This document shows, in pieces, positions 34,691 through 43,572 of a stretch of 48,016 nt of DNA. Each line of letters starts with the position of its first letter. Position 1 is the first letter of the stretch. The notes beneath the pieces were generated by a model. The model searched no databases. It saw only the letters and a program-made list of their open reading frames with translations, and was not told the DNA's origin. Source of the DNA: Sporolactobacillus sp. THM7-7 (GTDB lineage: Bacteria; Bacillota; Bacilli; Bacillales; Sporolactobacillaceae); contig NZ_SEMB01000025.1 in assembly GCF_004153225.1 (NCBI RefSeq), positions 1-48,016 on the forward strand, given 5' to 3'. Made by a program: the position numbers and the translations under genes.

Positions 34691-34753
34691 ATTCTGTAGT
34701 TTCGAGCTCACAATTCTACTGTTCCAATCTTGCATTCTGTTTTCCTGTCAATG
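34691..34753. repeat. Diverged three-unit relic of the 21-bp repeat family
   Basis: Three units begin at 34691 (ATTCTGTAGTTTCGAGCTCA), 34713 (ATTCTACTGTTCCAATCTTG) and 34734 (ATTCTGTTTTCCTG). They match the diverged outer units of the big array near 23980 (ATTCTGCAGGTTCGAGCTTA), which lies 10.7 kb away. Confidence 0.65.
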
Positions 34754-34754
34754 A

Positions 34755-34943
34755 ATGGAGCGTTATACACATGTCACCCGAAAAGAATACATCACGATAT
34801 CCTTGCTGAACGTCATCTGGATTATTTTAAGCATCCCGTTTCGAAATCATGTTCTCGGCTTTTTAAGTGTCTTAACGTTTATTTTAATTATCTTAACCAT
34901 ATACTGGTGGCGGACCATCCTCCAGTCGGTGCATAAATCATAA
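34755..34943 (+). CDS. Possible small two-helix membrane protein
   Basis: A 62-residue frame with a short charged N-terminus (MERYTHVTRKEY), two hydrophobic segments (about 14-30 and 34-53) and a short basic end (LQSVHKS). The amino-acid pattern looks like a real membrane protein. However, no ribosome binding site precedes the ATG and I recognise no family, so chance or a decayed start is possible. Confidence 0.35.
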   Translation: MERYTHVTRKEYITISLLNVIWIILSIPFRNHVLGFLSVLTFILIILTIYWWRTILQSVHKS

Positions 34944-35035
34944 TGATCAAGAAAAACTCGGCGAAACCAGGTCTTTGACACCGTCTTGGCCTGAGTTCTT
35001 TTCAATACTTTTGCCAAAACGAACAGAGTCATCCG

Positions 35036-35072
35036 AAAAAATCCCGTCGATCAAACGATTCGCCGGGATTTT
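35036..35072 (-). terminator. Intrinsic terminator of the ABC-F gene
   Basis: On the minus strand AAAATCCCG pairs with CGGGATTTT, then a T-run. It lies seven bases after the stop codon. Confidence 0.8.
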
Positions 35073-35079
35073 GATCAGC

Positions 35080-36978
35080 TTATTCTTTTTTAGAGGCTTC
35101 AACGATGAGCGAGAGCTCGGTCCAGCGGTCGATCGCCTGATCGAGCGCCTTCTCGGCCGCCTGCTGCCGTTCGTAAAGGGACTGGGCTTTTTCTGCGTCG
35201 CTCCCGGCCTGCTCAATCTCCTTCTTCAAGGCTGCAACCTGTTCTTCGAGCGCCGAGATGCGGTCTTCAATGCCGTTCCATTCCTGCTGTTCTTTAAACG
35301 TCAGTTTCTTTTTTTTCGTGGTTGGCTTTTTCTGAGCCGGTTGAGACGGTTTACGGACTTCCGCCTGACGTTCTGCAGCCCGATGTTTCTTCTTCTCGGC
35401 GATGTAGTCGCTGTAGCTGCCCTCGAACCGCTTAATCCCGTCCTCTTCAAAAGCGATCAAGCGGGTAACAACGCGATCAAGAAAATAGCGGTCGTGGGAG
35501 ACGGCCATGATCGTTCCCGGAAATTGCCGTAAATAGTCTTCAAGGATCGTCAGTGTCTCGGTATCGAGATCGTTGGTCGGCTCGTCAAGAAACAGGACAT
35601 TTGGTTCGCTCATCAGAATACGGAGGAGATACAGACGCTTCCGTTCGCCTCCGGACAGTTTGCGGATATAGGTATACTGCTGCGGCCGCGAAAACAGAAA
35701 ACGTTCCAGCATCTGCTCCGCCGTGATTTTCCGGCCGTCAGCCGTCGTTAAAACCTCCGCCGCTTCCCGAATATAGTCGATGATTCTCAGACTTTCATCC
35801 ATTTCCGTATGATCCTGAGTGTAATACCCGATTTTCACGGTTTCGCCGATGGTGACATTTCCGTCATCCGGTTCAAGCCGCTTCGCCAAAAGGTTCAGCA
35901 GCGTTGTCTTGCCGCTGCCGTTCCTGCCGATGATCCCGAGACGTTCGCCCGGCGTCACGAGGAGGTCCAGACCGCGGATCAGCGTTTGACCGTCAAAGCG
36001 CTTCGTCAGCCCCTTCGCTTCGATCACCTTTTTTCCGAGCCGGGACGCGCCAATCGACATCTCGACTGCCCCTTTGATCTCGGGTCCTTTATGGTTCATC
36101 ATCTGGTGGACGCGCTCAACCCTTGCCTTCTGTTTCGTGGACCGCGCCCGTGCTCCGCGTCTCAGCCAGGCCAGCTCGCGTCTCAGCCGATTGCGGTGTT
36201 TCGCTTCGTCCGCCTGTTCCTTCTCTTCGCGCGCCGCCTTCTTCTCCAGAAAGACTTCATAATTGCCGTCATAACGGTACAGTCTGCCATGATCCAGCTC
36301 AAAGATCCGCCGGGCGACCCGGTTAAGAAAATAACGATCATGGGTGACAAGCAGAATCGCCCCCAGGTATTGTTCGAGCGCCTCTTCCAGCCACTCGATC
36401 GTTTCATTATCAAGGTGGTTCGTCGGCTCGTCAAGGATCAGCAGGTCAGCCGGTTGAATCAGTGCCCGCGCGAGCGCCACACGCTTTTTTTGTCCCCCGG
36501 AGAGCGTCGCAACTGGTACGTGAAATGCCTGTACGCCAAGCCGCGACAGGATGTCTTTCGCCGAGGCTTCCGCATCCCAGGCGCCCGCCGCATCCATCTT
36601 CTGCTGCTCGATCAATAGCTTTTCCTGTCTGGCGGCATTGGCAGGATCCGCATCTAATTCATCCAACGCCCGCTCATAATGCCGTAAGGCCGTCATGATT
36701 GGCGAGCGGCCGCCGTAGATGTAATCCATCACCGTTATACCCGGTTTGAACGTCGGCGTTTGCGGCAGATACGCCAGTCGAAAAGTGTTCGCATGGCGAA
36801 TCGATCCACCCTCAGCCGAATCCATGCCGCTGATCACATTGAGAAGCGACGACTTCCCGGTCCCGTTCACGCCGATCAGCCCGATTCTCTCTTTCTCGGA
36901 TATCGTGAACGAGATACGGTCAAAAAGTGTTTTATCGCCATACGTTTTATATAAATGTTCCACATCCAAAATAGTCAC
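35080..36978 (-). CDS. yfmR: ABC-F family ATPase, Uup/YfmR type
   Basis: Soluble ribosome-associated ATPase with two nucleotide-binding domains and no membrane helices; family members help stalled or misassembled ribosomes. About 632 residues. NBD1 has GVNGTGKSS, LSGGQKKRVALARAL and LLILDEPTNHLD. A basic linker (about 240-310) carries RRELAWLRRGARARSTKQKAR. NBD2 has GRNGSGKTTLL, LSGGERKRLYLL and LFLDEPTNDLD. A C-terminal coiled coil (about 545-632) follows. I chose the GTG at 36978, nine bases from GAGG; ATGs at 36987 and 36993 touch or overlap that site. The closest relatives are B. subtilis YfmR and E. coli Uup. Confidence 0.9.
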   Translation of the reverse strand: MTILDVEHLYKTYGDKTLFDRISFTISEKERIGLIGVNGTGKSSLLNVISGMDSAEGGSIRHANTFRLAYLPQTPTFKPGITVMDYIYGGRSPIMTALRHYERALDELDADPANAARQEKLLIEQQKMDAAGAWDAEASAKDILSRLGVQAFHVPVATLSGGQKKRVALARALIQPADLLILDEPTNHLDNETIEWLEEALEQYLGAILLVTHDRYFLNRVARRIFELDHGRLYRYDGNYEVFLEKKAAREEKEQADEAKHRNRLRRELAWLRRGARARSTKQKARVERVHQMMNHKGPEIKGAVEMSIGASRLGKKVIEAKGLTKRFDGQTLIRGLDLLVTPGERLGIIGRNGSGKTTLLNLLAKRLEPDDGNVTIGETVKIGYYTQDHTEMDESLRIIDYIREAAEVLTTADGRKITAEQMLERFLFSRPQQYTYIRKLSGGERKRLYLLRILMSEPNVLFLDEPTNDLDTETLTILEDYLRQFPGTIMAVSHDRYFLDRVVTRLIAFEEDGIKRFEGSYSDYIAEKKKHRAAERQAEVRKPSQPAQKKPTTKKKKLTFKEQQEWNGIEDRISALEEQVAALKKEIEQAGSDAEKAQSLYERQQAAEKALDQAIDRWTELSLIVEASKKE

Positions 36979-37105
36979 TTCGATCATCCTCATTCATTTA
37001 AACTTCACCGGATCCGTCCACATAAGCAAAAGTATCCTTGGATGGACGGGCACATTCATCTATACCGCTTACCCCAGAGAGCCTCCCAATAAACGGACGA
37101 ATCTC

Positions 37106-37147
37106 TTGAAAAAAGCACCTGATCAAATTTTACCATGATCAGGCGCT
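37106..37147 (-). terminator. Terminator-like hairpin without an assigned gene
   Basis: AGCACCTGATCA (37114-37125) pairs with TGATCAGGCGCT (37136-37147) with one mismatch. On the minus strand a T-run follows. No recognised minus-strand gene ends here: the MerR gene has its own hairpin 450 bases further upstream. Confidence 0.55.
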
Positions 37148-37594
37148 GGATGAAGACTTTCGATTGCGGATTAATTTACTGAGGACTGATTTTCGGGCCG
37201 ACGGCGGATCACTCGATTCGCAGCGTTCGCTCTTCCTGACGGCATTCAGAGAGGAAGCTCGCAGATGCCGTATCTTTGATTTGAAGACATTTTGTCGTTC
37301 ATTAACGTCTTCTTTTTAAAGACCCCCCAATTTAAAGCGTACCTAGCAGGGTGAATTCTGGTTGTTGACAGGTTCATAGCCATCGATACAGTTTTTGTAC
37401 CATTGGCTGAAAAGGACAGTCTATGTATAAAACATTTCTTGGAAAGTTTATCAGGGAAATAACACCAAAGCACTGGATAAAAAAGAAAAGAGTTTTATTC
37501 TAAATGTACGATGATTAAAGCGAGTATGTAAAATAGAAGCCTCGCATTTTAATACCGATGTCGTTCACCCTTATAAAGCTTTTCGATTGGAGAT
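37148..37594. other. Gene-free stretch between the ABC-F and MerR genes
   Basis: No supported gene. A plus-strand frame of about 33 codons (about 37359-37459) has protein-like composition (IAIDTVFVPLAEKDS) and ends in a stop, but has no start or ribosome site; it may be a gene remnant. A 75-codon minus frame (37246-37473) starts at GTG without a ribosome site. Confidence 0.4.
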
Positions 37595-37637
37595 ACAAAG
37601 AACGCCCGGATCCGTAAATTTGGCTTGCCGGGTGTGC
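37595..37637 (-). terminator. Probable terminator of the MerR gene
   Basis: On the minus strand ACACCCGG pairs with CCGGGCGT (one G-T pair) around an 18-base loop, then TTCTTTG. The U-tract is weak. Confidence 0.45.
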
Positions 37638-37638
37638 T

Positions 37639-38016
37639 TTACTTAGATGCGGCTGTATCGCGTTTCATTTCTTTAAGCATGGCCAGTTTTTTATCGATCT
37701 TGGCAATCGCTTCGTCCAGTCGCTTTTGTTCGTCTCTCAAACGTTGTTTCTGCTGTCTAAAAATTTGTTCTCTTTCCTCGAGCGTTCCCGGGCCCTGCAT
37801 GTGAAGCAGAGCAACATGTCTTAGTGTATCGATGGACATGCCCGTCGAGCGCATGCACCGGACGAGCTCCAGCCAAAAGAGATCTTCTTTTTGAAAACGA
37901 CGATAGCCATTTTTATCCCTTACGACAAAGGGCAGAAGTCCTTTCTGATCATAGTAGCGAATCGTCGACATCGGCATGTCGATTAATTCAGAGACTTCTT
38001 TAACAGATAGCGTCAT
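37639..38016 (-). CDS. MerR family transcriptional regulator
   Basis: DNA-binding regulator of 125 residues. The N-terminal winged helix-turn-helix (SVKEVSELIDMPMSTIRYYDQKGLL, then GYRRFQKEDLFWLELV) is followed by a long coiled coil (about 78-120) rich in Glu, Arg and Gln. There are no metal-binding cysteines in the effector part, which suggests the small-molecule, stress-type MerR subclass (for example AdhR-like). GGGAGGTG lies eight bases before the ATG. It is monocistronic, and its target is unknown. The divergent or neighbouring EamA exporter is on the same strand upstream. Confidence 0.9.
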   Translation of the reverse strand: MTLSVKEVSELIDMPMSTIRYYDQKGLLPFVVRDKNGYRRFQKEDLFWLELVRCMRSTGMSIDTLRHVALLHMQGPGTLEEREQIFRQQKQRLRDEQKRLDEAIAKIDKKLAMLKEMKRDTAASK

Positions 38017-38318
38017 GAATCGCCCACCTCCCCGTTCGATTCTATACTGAATGATTCACGGTGGATCGTCAAGCTGAACTCCATTCCTGAAAGTCGGCTT
38101 TCAGGTAGAGAAACACTTAAAGAAACATCAGCGAAGGTAATCTGTCGGCAACTGTTAGGGCCGCACGTCTGGATTTCGGCGTTCCAGGCTTACTAAGGTT
38201 TGCCAGCCCGTATTTGCGTAAGGGTGTTGATATTTACACGAGTGATGCGTCACCCGCGATTTCCCAACACCGACGCCAGGCAATCGGTGTCGGCTTATCC
38301 ATCCGATGCGGCCGCTGA
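38017..38318. other. Intergenic stretch between MerR and EamA genes
   Basis: No gene seen. It contains a hairpin CCGACGCC/GGTGTCGG (38270-38293), 25 bases after the EamA stop. The stem is good but has no T-run on either side, so it may be a weak terminator or a processing structure. Confidence 0.4.
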
Positions 38319-39239
38319 CTATTTACCGCTTGCATTTTTTGAACGTAAACTCTCGCCGGCGATCGACCGTCGTCCTCCTTTCCAATTCGTCAAATACACA
38401 CCGGCAATAACGAGCAGACCACCGATAATCTGCGGTGTCGTGACGGCCTCGCCGAGGAGTAGGCTGAGCAGCGCCGTGAAAACCGTTAACAGATTCAGAA
38501 AAATACCTGCACGGCTTGCACCGATCTCACGAATGGCGCTGTTCCAGAAGACAAAGGAGCAAACCGACGGAAATAGCGCGATATAGAAGATGCCGATGAC
38601 AGCCGACGGGTTGAGTTGAAACGAAAAACCGGACAAAAGGAAAAACGGGAACAGAACGATCAGCCCAAGCGTCGCGGATACCGCAGTCGCGGCAATCGGC
38701 GGCACTCTTTTCATTTTTCGTCCGATTAACGTGTAAAACGACCAGACAGTGATGGCGGCGAGCATCAGCAGATCGCCCGTATTATAGTGAATCTGAAAAA
38801 TGTGCAACAGGTGTCCGCGGGTCAGAACGAGCAGTACCCCGATAAGGGACACGAACATACCGAACCCGTTAAGCGGAGATAGCTTCTCTTTTAATAGCCA
38901 GATAGCTAAGAGAGCGATCAGAGCGGGATTGATTGAGTTGACCAACGCCGCATTGAGCGGTGTGGTGAAGCGAAGCGCTTCATAAAGTAAAATGTTGTAG
39001 CCTAGAATACCGAGCACGGAGAGCGTCAGGAGGATTTTCCATTCCTTCCAGACATTCTTCCAGTTTGGCTTTTCAAGATAGCCGGAAAGCGGAAAGAGCA
39101 ATAATACCGCGATCAGCCACCGGATAAAAGTCATCTGAACTGGCGTCATCTCGGCGACAACGTATTTCCCGAATATGTAGTTTCCTGCCCAGAACAGATT
39201 GGCGAGGGTCAGGAAGCTCATCACCTTATAATTTTTCAC
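38319..39239 (-). CDS. EamA/DMT family transporter (YdcZ/RhaT-like)
   Basis: Ten-helix drug/metabolite transporter of 306 residues in the cytoplasmic membrane, made of two EamA repeats (about 5-142 and 154-292). Signature segments are NLFWAGNYIFGKYV, FIRWLIAVLLL, NAALVNSINPALIALLAIWLLKEKL and, in the second half, RAGIFLNLLTVFTALLSLLLGE and GGLLVIAGVYLTN. The C-terminus is basic and soluble. The start is GTG with AGAAGGA seven bases upstream. Family members export amino acids or other metabolites; the substrate is unknown. Confidence 0.9.
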   Translation of the reverse strand: MKNYKVMSFLTLANLFWAGNYIFGKYVVAEMTPVQMTFIRWLIAVLLLFPLSGYLEKPNWKNVWKEWKILLTLSVLGILGYNILLYEALRFTTPLNAALVNSINPALIALLAIWLLKEKLSPLNGFGMFVSLIGVLLVLTRGHLLHIFQIHYNTGDLLMLAAITVWSFYTLIGRKMKRVPPIAATAVSATLGLIVLFPFFLLSGFSFQLNPSAVIGIFYIALFPSVCSFVFWNSAIREIGASRAGIFLNLLTVFTALLSLLLGEAVTTPQIIGGLLVIAGVYLTNWKGGRRSIAGESLRSKNASGK

Positions 39240-39291
39240 GATCCGATCCTTCTCTCAAAAAGCGATTCATACCATTCTGAAATGTTCCTTG

Positions 39292-40115
39292 TTTGGCTTA
39301 ATCCTTCTCCTTTCAGGCGCATACTTCTCCGGGTCGGGCTTATAAATTCTCTCATCGGGTGCATAACTCCGAACGAGCGAAGAACCCCTTCCCGTTCGGC
39401 TCATTCTTTCTCCTTTCGGGCGCATACTTCTCCGGGTCGGGCTCATAAATTCCCTCATCGGGTGCATAACTCCGAACGAGCAAGGGACCTCTCCCCGTTC
39501 GGCTCATTCCTTCTCCTTTCAGGCGCATACTTCTCCGGGTCGGGCTCATAAATTCTCTCATCGGGTGCATAGCTCCGAATGAGCAAAGAACCTCTCCCCG
39601 TTCGGCTCATTCCTTCTCCTTTCGGGCGCATACTTCTCCGGATCGGGCTCATAAATTCTCTCATCGGGTGCATAGCTCCGACTGGGCGATGGCCCTCTCC
39701 CCGTTCGGCTCATTCTTTCTTCTCTCGGGCGCATACTTCTCCGGGTCGGGCTTATAAATTCTCTCATCGGGTGCATAACTCCGAACGAGCGAAGAACCCC
39801 TTCCCGTTCGGCTCATTCTTTCTCCTTTCGGGCGCATACTTCTCCGGGGCAGGCTCATAAATTCTCTCATCGGGTGCATAACTCCGAACGAGCAAAGAAC
39901 CTCTCCTCGTTCGGCTCATTCTTTCTCCTTTCGAGCGCATACTTCTCCGGGTCAGGCTTATAAATTCTCTCATCGGGTGCATAACTCCGACTGGGCGATG
40001 GCCCTCTCCTCGTTCGGCTCATTCTTTCTCCTTTCAGGCGCATACTTCTCCGGATCGGGCTCATAAATTCTCTCATCGGGTGCATAGCTCCGACTGGGCG
40101 ATGGCCCTCTCCACG
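39292..40115. repeat. Higher-order tandem array: eight 103-bp units built of 21-bp monomers
   Basis: The array is 824 bases, exactly 8 x 103. The anchor TCGGGTGCATA begins at 39355, 39458, 39561, 39664, 39767, 39870, 39973 and 40076, with no indel. Each unit splits into five related monomers of 21, 19, 21, 21 and 21 bp; four share the pattern TCGG(G)-GCATA-TTCTC. The second monomer varies: an AGC(A/G)A-type form, where CCGAAC pairs with GTTCGG, and a GGGCGATGGCCC form with its own hairpin (units 4, 7, 8). It ends two bases from the helD stop. Confidence 0.97.
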
Positions 40116-40117
40116 TT

Positions 40118-42445
40118 TTACGCCTCGTCTCGGCGAACGTATTTTTCTTCCGGAACATTTTTAAGAAAGGGTGTCTCCTCGCCAGCAGACAGCATGACCA
40201 GTTCATGCATCGCCCGCGTACAAGCCGTGTAAAAAATAGTCCGCTCGTTTTCCCGATGAAAATTTTCCGCTGATGCATCGTTAATGATGGCGGCGTCAAA
40301 TTCAATCCCTTTGGCCAGATAAGTGGGAATGATAATGAATCCTTTATCGAACCGGTATGTCTCCTGTGTCACCAGCCGGACGTCCGTTTGATCCTTCAAT
40401 CTTTCATGCACCGCCCGACACTCCTTCATCGTCTTGCCGATTAAGGCGAACGTTTCGTGTCCGGCCGCTTTAAACGCGGCGATTTTCTCAAGAATGACTG
40501 AAGTTCTATCCGCCTCATCGATGGTGATCCATTCCGGAAGCCGCCCGCTTCTCTCGAAAGGCTCGATCTTGTCGCCGCCCGGAACGAGATGGCGAGCAAA
40601 ATCCATAATTTCCTTTGTCGACCGATAACTGCGCAGGAGGGTCAGTTTTTTTACTTCCTGATCCTGATACAGATGCTCCGAAAGCATTGTCTCCTGTCCG
40701 AAGCTCTGCGCATAGACCGCCTGATTCATATCGCCGAGGATCGTCATCCGGCTCTTCGGAAAAGCCGCCTGAAGGTAAAACAGCTGGAAAGGCGAGTAAT
40801 CCTGCGCCTCGTCGATAATCAGATGCCGGATCTCCTGGTTGCCTTTCCTGCCTTGGAGTTTCTCTTTCAAATAAAGATAAGGAACGGCGTCCTCCCACGG
40901 ACAATCGCCCTCCTCAAACCGCATCCGCGTGGCCCGGCAGATCGCTTTCCAGCATGCCGGAATATCTTCTGCCTTGTAATCCCGGTAAAAAATCTCGCTG
41001 TATACCTTTTGACTATTTACGAAATCGAGACGCTTAATCCGGCGGCGAACCGGCTTCATCCGGCGATTGATGACAATCTTGCGCAGCAGCCGCTCCTCGC
41101 GATCATAGTCATCGAACGTCTCTTCGCTGAACCGCCGCTGCTGCTGCAGTTTCTGAAAAATTTTCGCGTAGTCCGATTTATCCAGAAGTTCCCCTTCTTC
41201 CAGCACCCAATCCTTCTTTCGTTCCTTTCTCGCAAACGAAGCCGTACGCCGCAGCAGCCAGTCGCGCACGTCTTCCATTCGCATCAGTACCGATCGATCG
41301 TGAGGCAGCGAATAAAAATATCGTTCGATTTCTTTGTGCGACACAATCGTTTCGTCGCGGAAAACAACATCGCGAAAAATCATACCTTCGTCTTTCAAGT
41401 GACCCAGCCATCGATCAATCAGCCGTTTATAGGCAAGGGACGCCTTGAAGCGAATCCCTTCCCGACGGACGCGGAAGGCCTTATTGTCCGGCATCGTCAG
41501 GTAGGATTCGGTTTGATCGAACGGATTTTCCAGCTGAAGATCGTGACCGATTTTCTCTTCAATATAGTCTTTAAACGTTGTCTGCGTGACGTTCTCTTCG
41601 CCAAGCTCGGGGAGAACGGTTGAAATAAAACTGTTAAAGAGCGGATTCGGTGAAAAGAGCAGCATGTTCTCCGAGTTCAGCGTCTTCCTGTAACGGTAAA
41701 GAAGGAAAGCGACTCGCTGAAGCGCGGCGGACGTTTTCCCGCTGCCGGCCGCCCCCTGAACGATGAGATAGCGATCCGCTTCATTGCGGATGATCTGATT
41801 CTGCTCCTTCTGAATCGTCGCGACAATGCTTTTCATTTGTGTCGACGCCTGGCCGCCGAGCACCGCCTTCAAAAGCGCGTCGCCGATCGTCAGTCCGGTG
41901 TCAAACATGCCGTCCAGCTTGCCCCGGCGGATGATGTATTGCCGCTTAAGCGTTATCTCGCCCGTAATTTCGCCATCGATCGAATCATATTGAGCCTTCC
42001 CCGGCGGATAATCATAGTACATACTCGAGATTGGCGCCCGCCAGTCGTAAATGAGAAAGTCGTCATCATTTTCATCCATCAGGGAGCCGATCCCAATATA
42101 CAGGGACTCCGCTCTGGTTTCGCCTTCTTCAATAAAATCGATTCGTCCGAAATACGGCGAATCCTGAAGACGGTACAGCATTTTCAGGTTTCGGTCCATC
42201 TGTCCGTGCCGCCGTTCCCGCTCGGACAGAAGCTCTGCCTGCTGCTTGATGCTCGCCTGGGTTTCATAAACATCGTCCGCTTCGTCAATGTTGACCGTTA
42301 CATCTTCCCAGAAATTTTTGCGGAGATCGACAATCCCTTTTCTCACTTCTTCTTTCTTGCCGGTAATCCTGGCAATCTTTCCACCGATCACATCGACGAC
42401 ATCATTAATCCGTTCCTGTTCCTGCTTGCGCTCATCCTGAACCAT
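40118..42445 (-). CDS. helD: RNA polymerase-recycling helicase-like ATPase HelD
   Basis: UvrD-like superfamily 1 ATPase that binds core RNA polymerase and releases it from stalled or post-termination complexes. The 775 residues match B. subtilis HelD (774). An N-terminal coiled-coil arm (about 1-90) is followed by Walker A in VQGAAGSGKTSAAL (231-239), a large insertion, Walker B HLIIDEAQDYSPFQ, motif III GDMNQAVYA, LLRSYRSTKEI and the C-terminal TACTRAMHEL motif. GAGGTG lies seven bases before the ATG. It is monocistronic, and its stop codon abuts the 103-bp array. PcrA or Rep are excluded by the N-terminal arm. Confidence 0.95.
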   Translation of the reverse strand: MVQDERKQEQERINDVVDVIGGKIARITGKKEEVRKGIVDLRKNFWEDVTVNIDEADDVYETQASIKQQAELLSERERRHGQMDRNLKMLYRLQDSPYFGRIDFIEEGETRAESLYIGIGSLMDENDDDFLIYDWRAPISSMYYDYPPGKAQYDSIDGEITGEITLKRQYIIRRGKLDGMFDTGLTIGDALLKAVLGGQASTQMKSIVATIQKEQNQIIRNEADRYLIVQGAAGSGKTSAALQRVAFLLYRYRKTLNSENMLLFSPNPLFNSFISTVLPELGEENVTQTTFKDYIEEKIGHDLQLENPFDQTESYLTMPDNKAFRVRREGIRFKASLAYKRLIDRWLGHLKDEGMIFRDVVFRDETIVSHKEIERYFYSLPHDRSVLMRMEDVRDWLLRRTASFARKERKKDWVLEEGELLDKSDYAKIFQKLQQQRRFSEETFDDYDREERLLRKIVINRRMKPVRRRIKRLDFVNSQKVYSEIFYRDYKAEDIPACWKAICRATRMRFEEGDCPWEDAVPYLYLKEKLQGRKGNQEIRHLIIDEAQDYSPFQLFYLQAAFPKSRMTILGDMNQAVYAQSFGQETMLSEHLYQDQEVKKLTLLRSYRSTKEIMDFARHLVPGGDKIEPFERSGRLPEWITIDEADRTSVILEKIAAFKAAGHETFALIGKTMKECRAVHERLKDQTDVRLVTQETYRFDKGFIIIPTYLAKGIEFDAAIINDASAENFHRENERTIFYTACTRAMHELVMLSAGEETPFLKNVPEEKYVRRDEA

Positions 42446-42794
42446 ATAAATACACCTCTTATATCGATAAAAAATTTCGCTTCGAAATCAGTATCACTGT
42501 GCATGTTCAGAAAAAGTGATTGATGTGGGATTTTGAAAAAATCAAGCCATGTTTATCATTTCGTCTATTTTCTGTTAACATTGAGACTTTATACTTGACA
42601 ACCATGAATTCGTGTGCTAAGTTTGAAAATGGTTTCTTGTATATTTTTCCTCTTTTGAAGTTTAACTATATCATGCTTATCGGGAAACTTCAATAACTTG
42701 TACTTTCTAGGCCGAAGCCTCAGGCGACTTCCCGCCATTCCAACCGGGAATGAATATCAGGCGAATGGATAACCCCCCCGCCCCCTTTCCCATT
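42446..42794. other. Intergenic stretch upstream of helD
   Basis: No gene seen. Plus-strand TTGACA near 42595 has a weak -10 (TAAGTT) 17 bases on, leading to no obvious gene. CCGAAGCCTCAGGCGACTT (about 42712-42730) is a distant match to the dispersed CGAAGCC element. A C-rich run follows at 42776-42790. Confidence 0.4.
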
Positions 42795-42821
42795 TTGACC
42801 CATACGAAATCATGTTATATT
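42795..42821 (+). promoter_or_regulatory. Promoter upstream of the two unrecognised genes
   Basis: TTGACC (42795-42800), a short 15-base spacer and TATATT (42816-42821) preceded by TGT as an extended -10. The predicted leader to the small gene at 42919 is about 90 bases. Confidence 0.45.
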
Positions 42822-42856
42822 GGTATCATAATCATAAATAACAATCATTTTACAAG

Positions 42857-42888
42857 ATGCTAAAAAAGCGCTAAGCTTAATTTAGCAT
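42857..42888 (+). promoter_or_regulatory. Stem-loop in the leader of the 41-residue gene
   Basis: ATGCTAAA (42857-42864) pairs perfectly with TTTAGCAT (42881-42888). The loop holds AGCGCT and AAGCTT palindromes. It ends 30 bases before the ATG, so it could be an operator or an RNA structure acting on translation. It has no T-run. Confidence 0.45.
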
Positions 42889-42918
42889 AGAATTACAAGA
42901 CAAAGGGTTATTCTATAT

Positions 42919-43044
42919 ATGAAAGCGTTCTGGCCGAAGAGGGCAGAGCAGATAGACAAAATAACGGATCAGCTTTTTGTACACGTGATGTATTTCCCAA
43001 TCTGTCCTCCAGAAAATGAACCTGTAAAACCCCGCTATTCCTGA
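42919..43044 (+). CDS. Small unrecognised protein, 41 residues
   Basis: ATG at 42919 with AAAGGG 11 bases upstream, running to TGA at 43042-43044. The product is basic and amphipathic at the front (MKAFWPKRAEQIDKI), hydrophobic in the middle (LFVHVMYFPIC) and proline-rich at the end (PPENEPVKPRY). I recognise no family. A promoter and a stem-loop precede it, and the 129-residue gene follows 114 bases later on the same strand, so the two may form one transcript. It could still be spurious. Confidence 0.45.
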   Translation: MKAFWPKRAEQIDKITDQLFVHVMYFPICPPENEPVKPRYS

Positions 43045-43158
43045 ATAGCTGATCAGGCAAACGAATGAAAAAATTTTCGGCACATGGGATGCGGATTGTT
43101 TAAATGATTTTAATGAAGAAGTGATTTGGCCATACATGAGCAGAAAGGGGATCGTGTG

Positions 43159-43548
43159 ATGAAAACCATTTGCAGTATCCAGGATCTCAGGAAAGCGCAA
43201 ACGGACGTCGCGCATTTTAAATCGGAACATCCAAGCACATACTATCGTATGCTGCATCTTGTGAATTTTACCCGTCAGCTGCAATTTAAATATGAGTATC
43301 TGTGCGGTCTGATGCAGGGCGACGATGAATTCGCCCGCCGCTACGCCCCCCATTTCGTTCAGCGGTCCATCATCGATCTTTATAAAAGCGAAATCGAGAA
43401 AATTCATCATCATCCCGTCGGTCTCGAGGCGCTGAATCGGTTGATGGATGAACACCGGGTGATCGGCTATGAAAACTTCTGCCTTCTGATTCGAGGAAAA
43501 TCCCCCGAAGAAATCAAGGGCATCTATTCCAAAAGGGTGATCAGCTGA
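43159..43548 (+). CDS. Unrecognised soluble protein, 129 residues
   Basis: ATG at 43159 with AAAGGGG eight bases upstream; the frame extends further back without a ribosome site. The product has no signal or membrane helix. It looks mostly helical, with SIQDLRKAQTDVAHFKSEHP at the front, a tyrosine- and phenylalanine-rich centre (TRQLQFKYEYLCGLMQGD) and paired histidines (KIHHHPVGLEALN). It ends at a clear terminator. I recognise no family. Codon use looks like the neighbours and the gene appears real. Confidence 0.7.
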   Translation: MKTICSIQDLRKAQTDVAHFKSEHPSTYYRMLHLVNFTRQLQFKYEYLCGLMQGDDEFARRYAPHFVQRSIIDLYKSEIEKIHHHPVGLEALNRLMDEHRVIGYENFCLLIRGKSPEEIKGIYSKRVIS

Positions 43549-43572
43549 AAAGAGAATGGCCTGTCTGTTCAA

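Noticed and set aside
37246-37473. A 75-codon minus-strand frame before the orphan terminator
   Set aside because: It starts at GTG with no ribosome site and has no recognisable features; kept only as a possibility in the intergenic note.
39267-40085. A ladder of 72-codon minus-strand frames in the 103-bp array
   Set aside because: They recur every 103 bases, overlap one another in shifted frames because 103 is not a multiple of three, and have no ribosome sites. They are products of the repeat.
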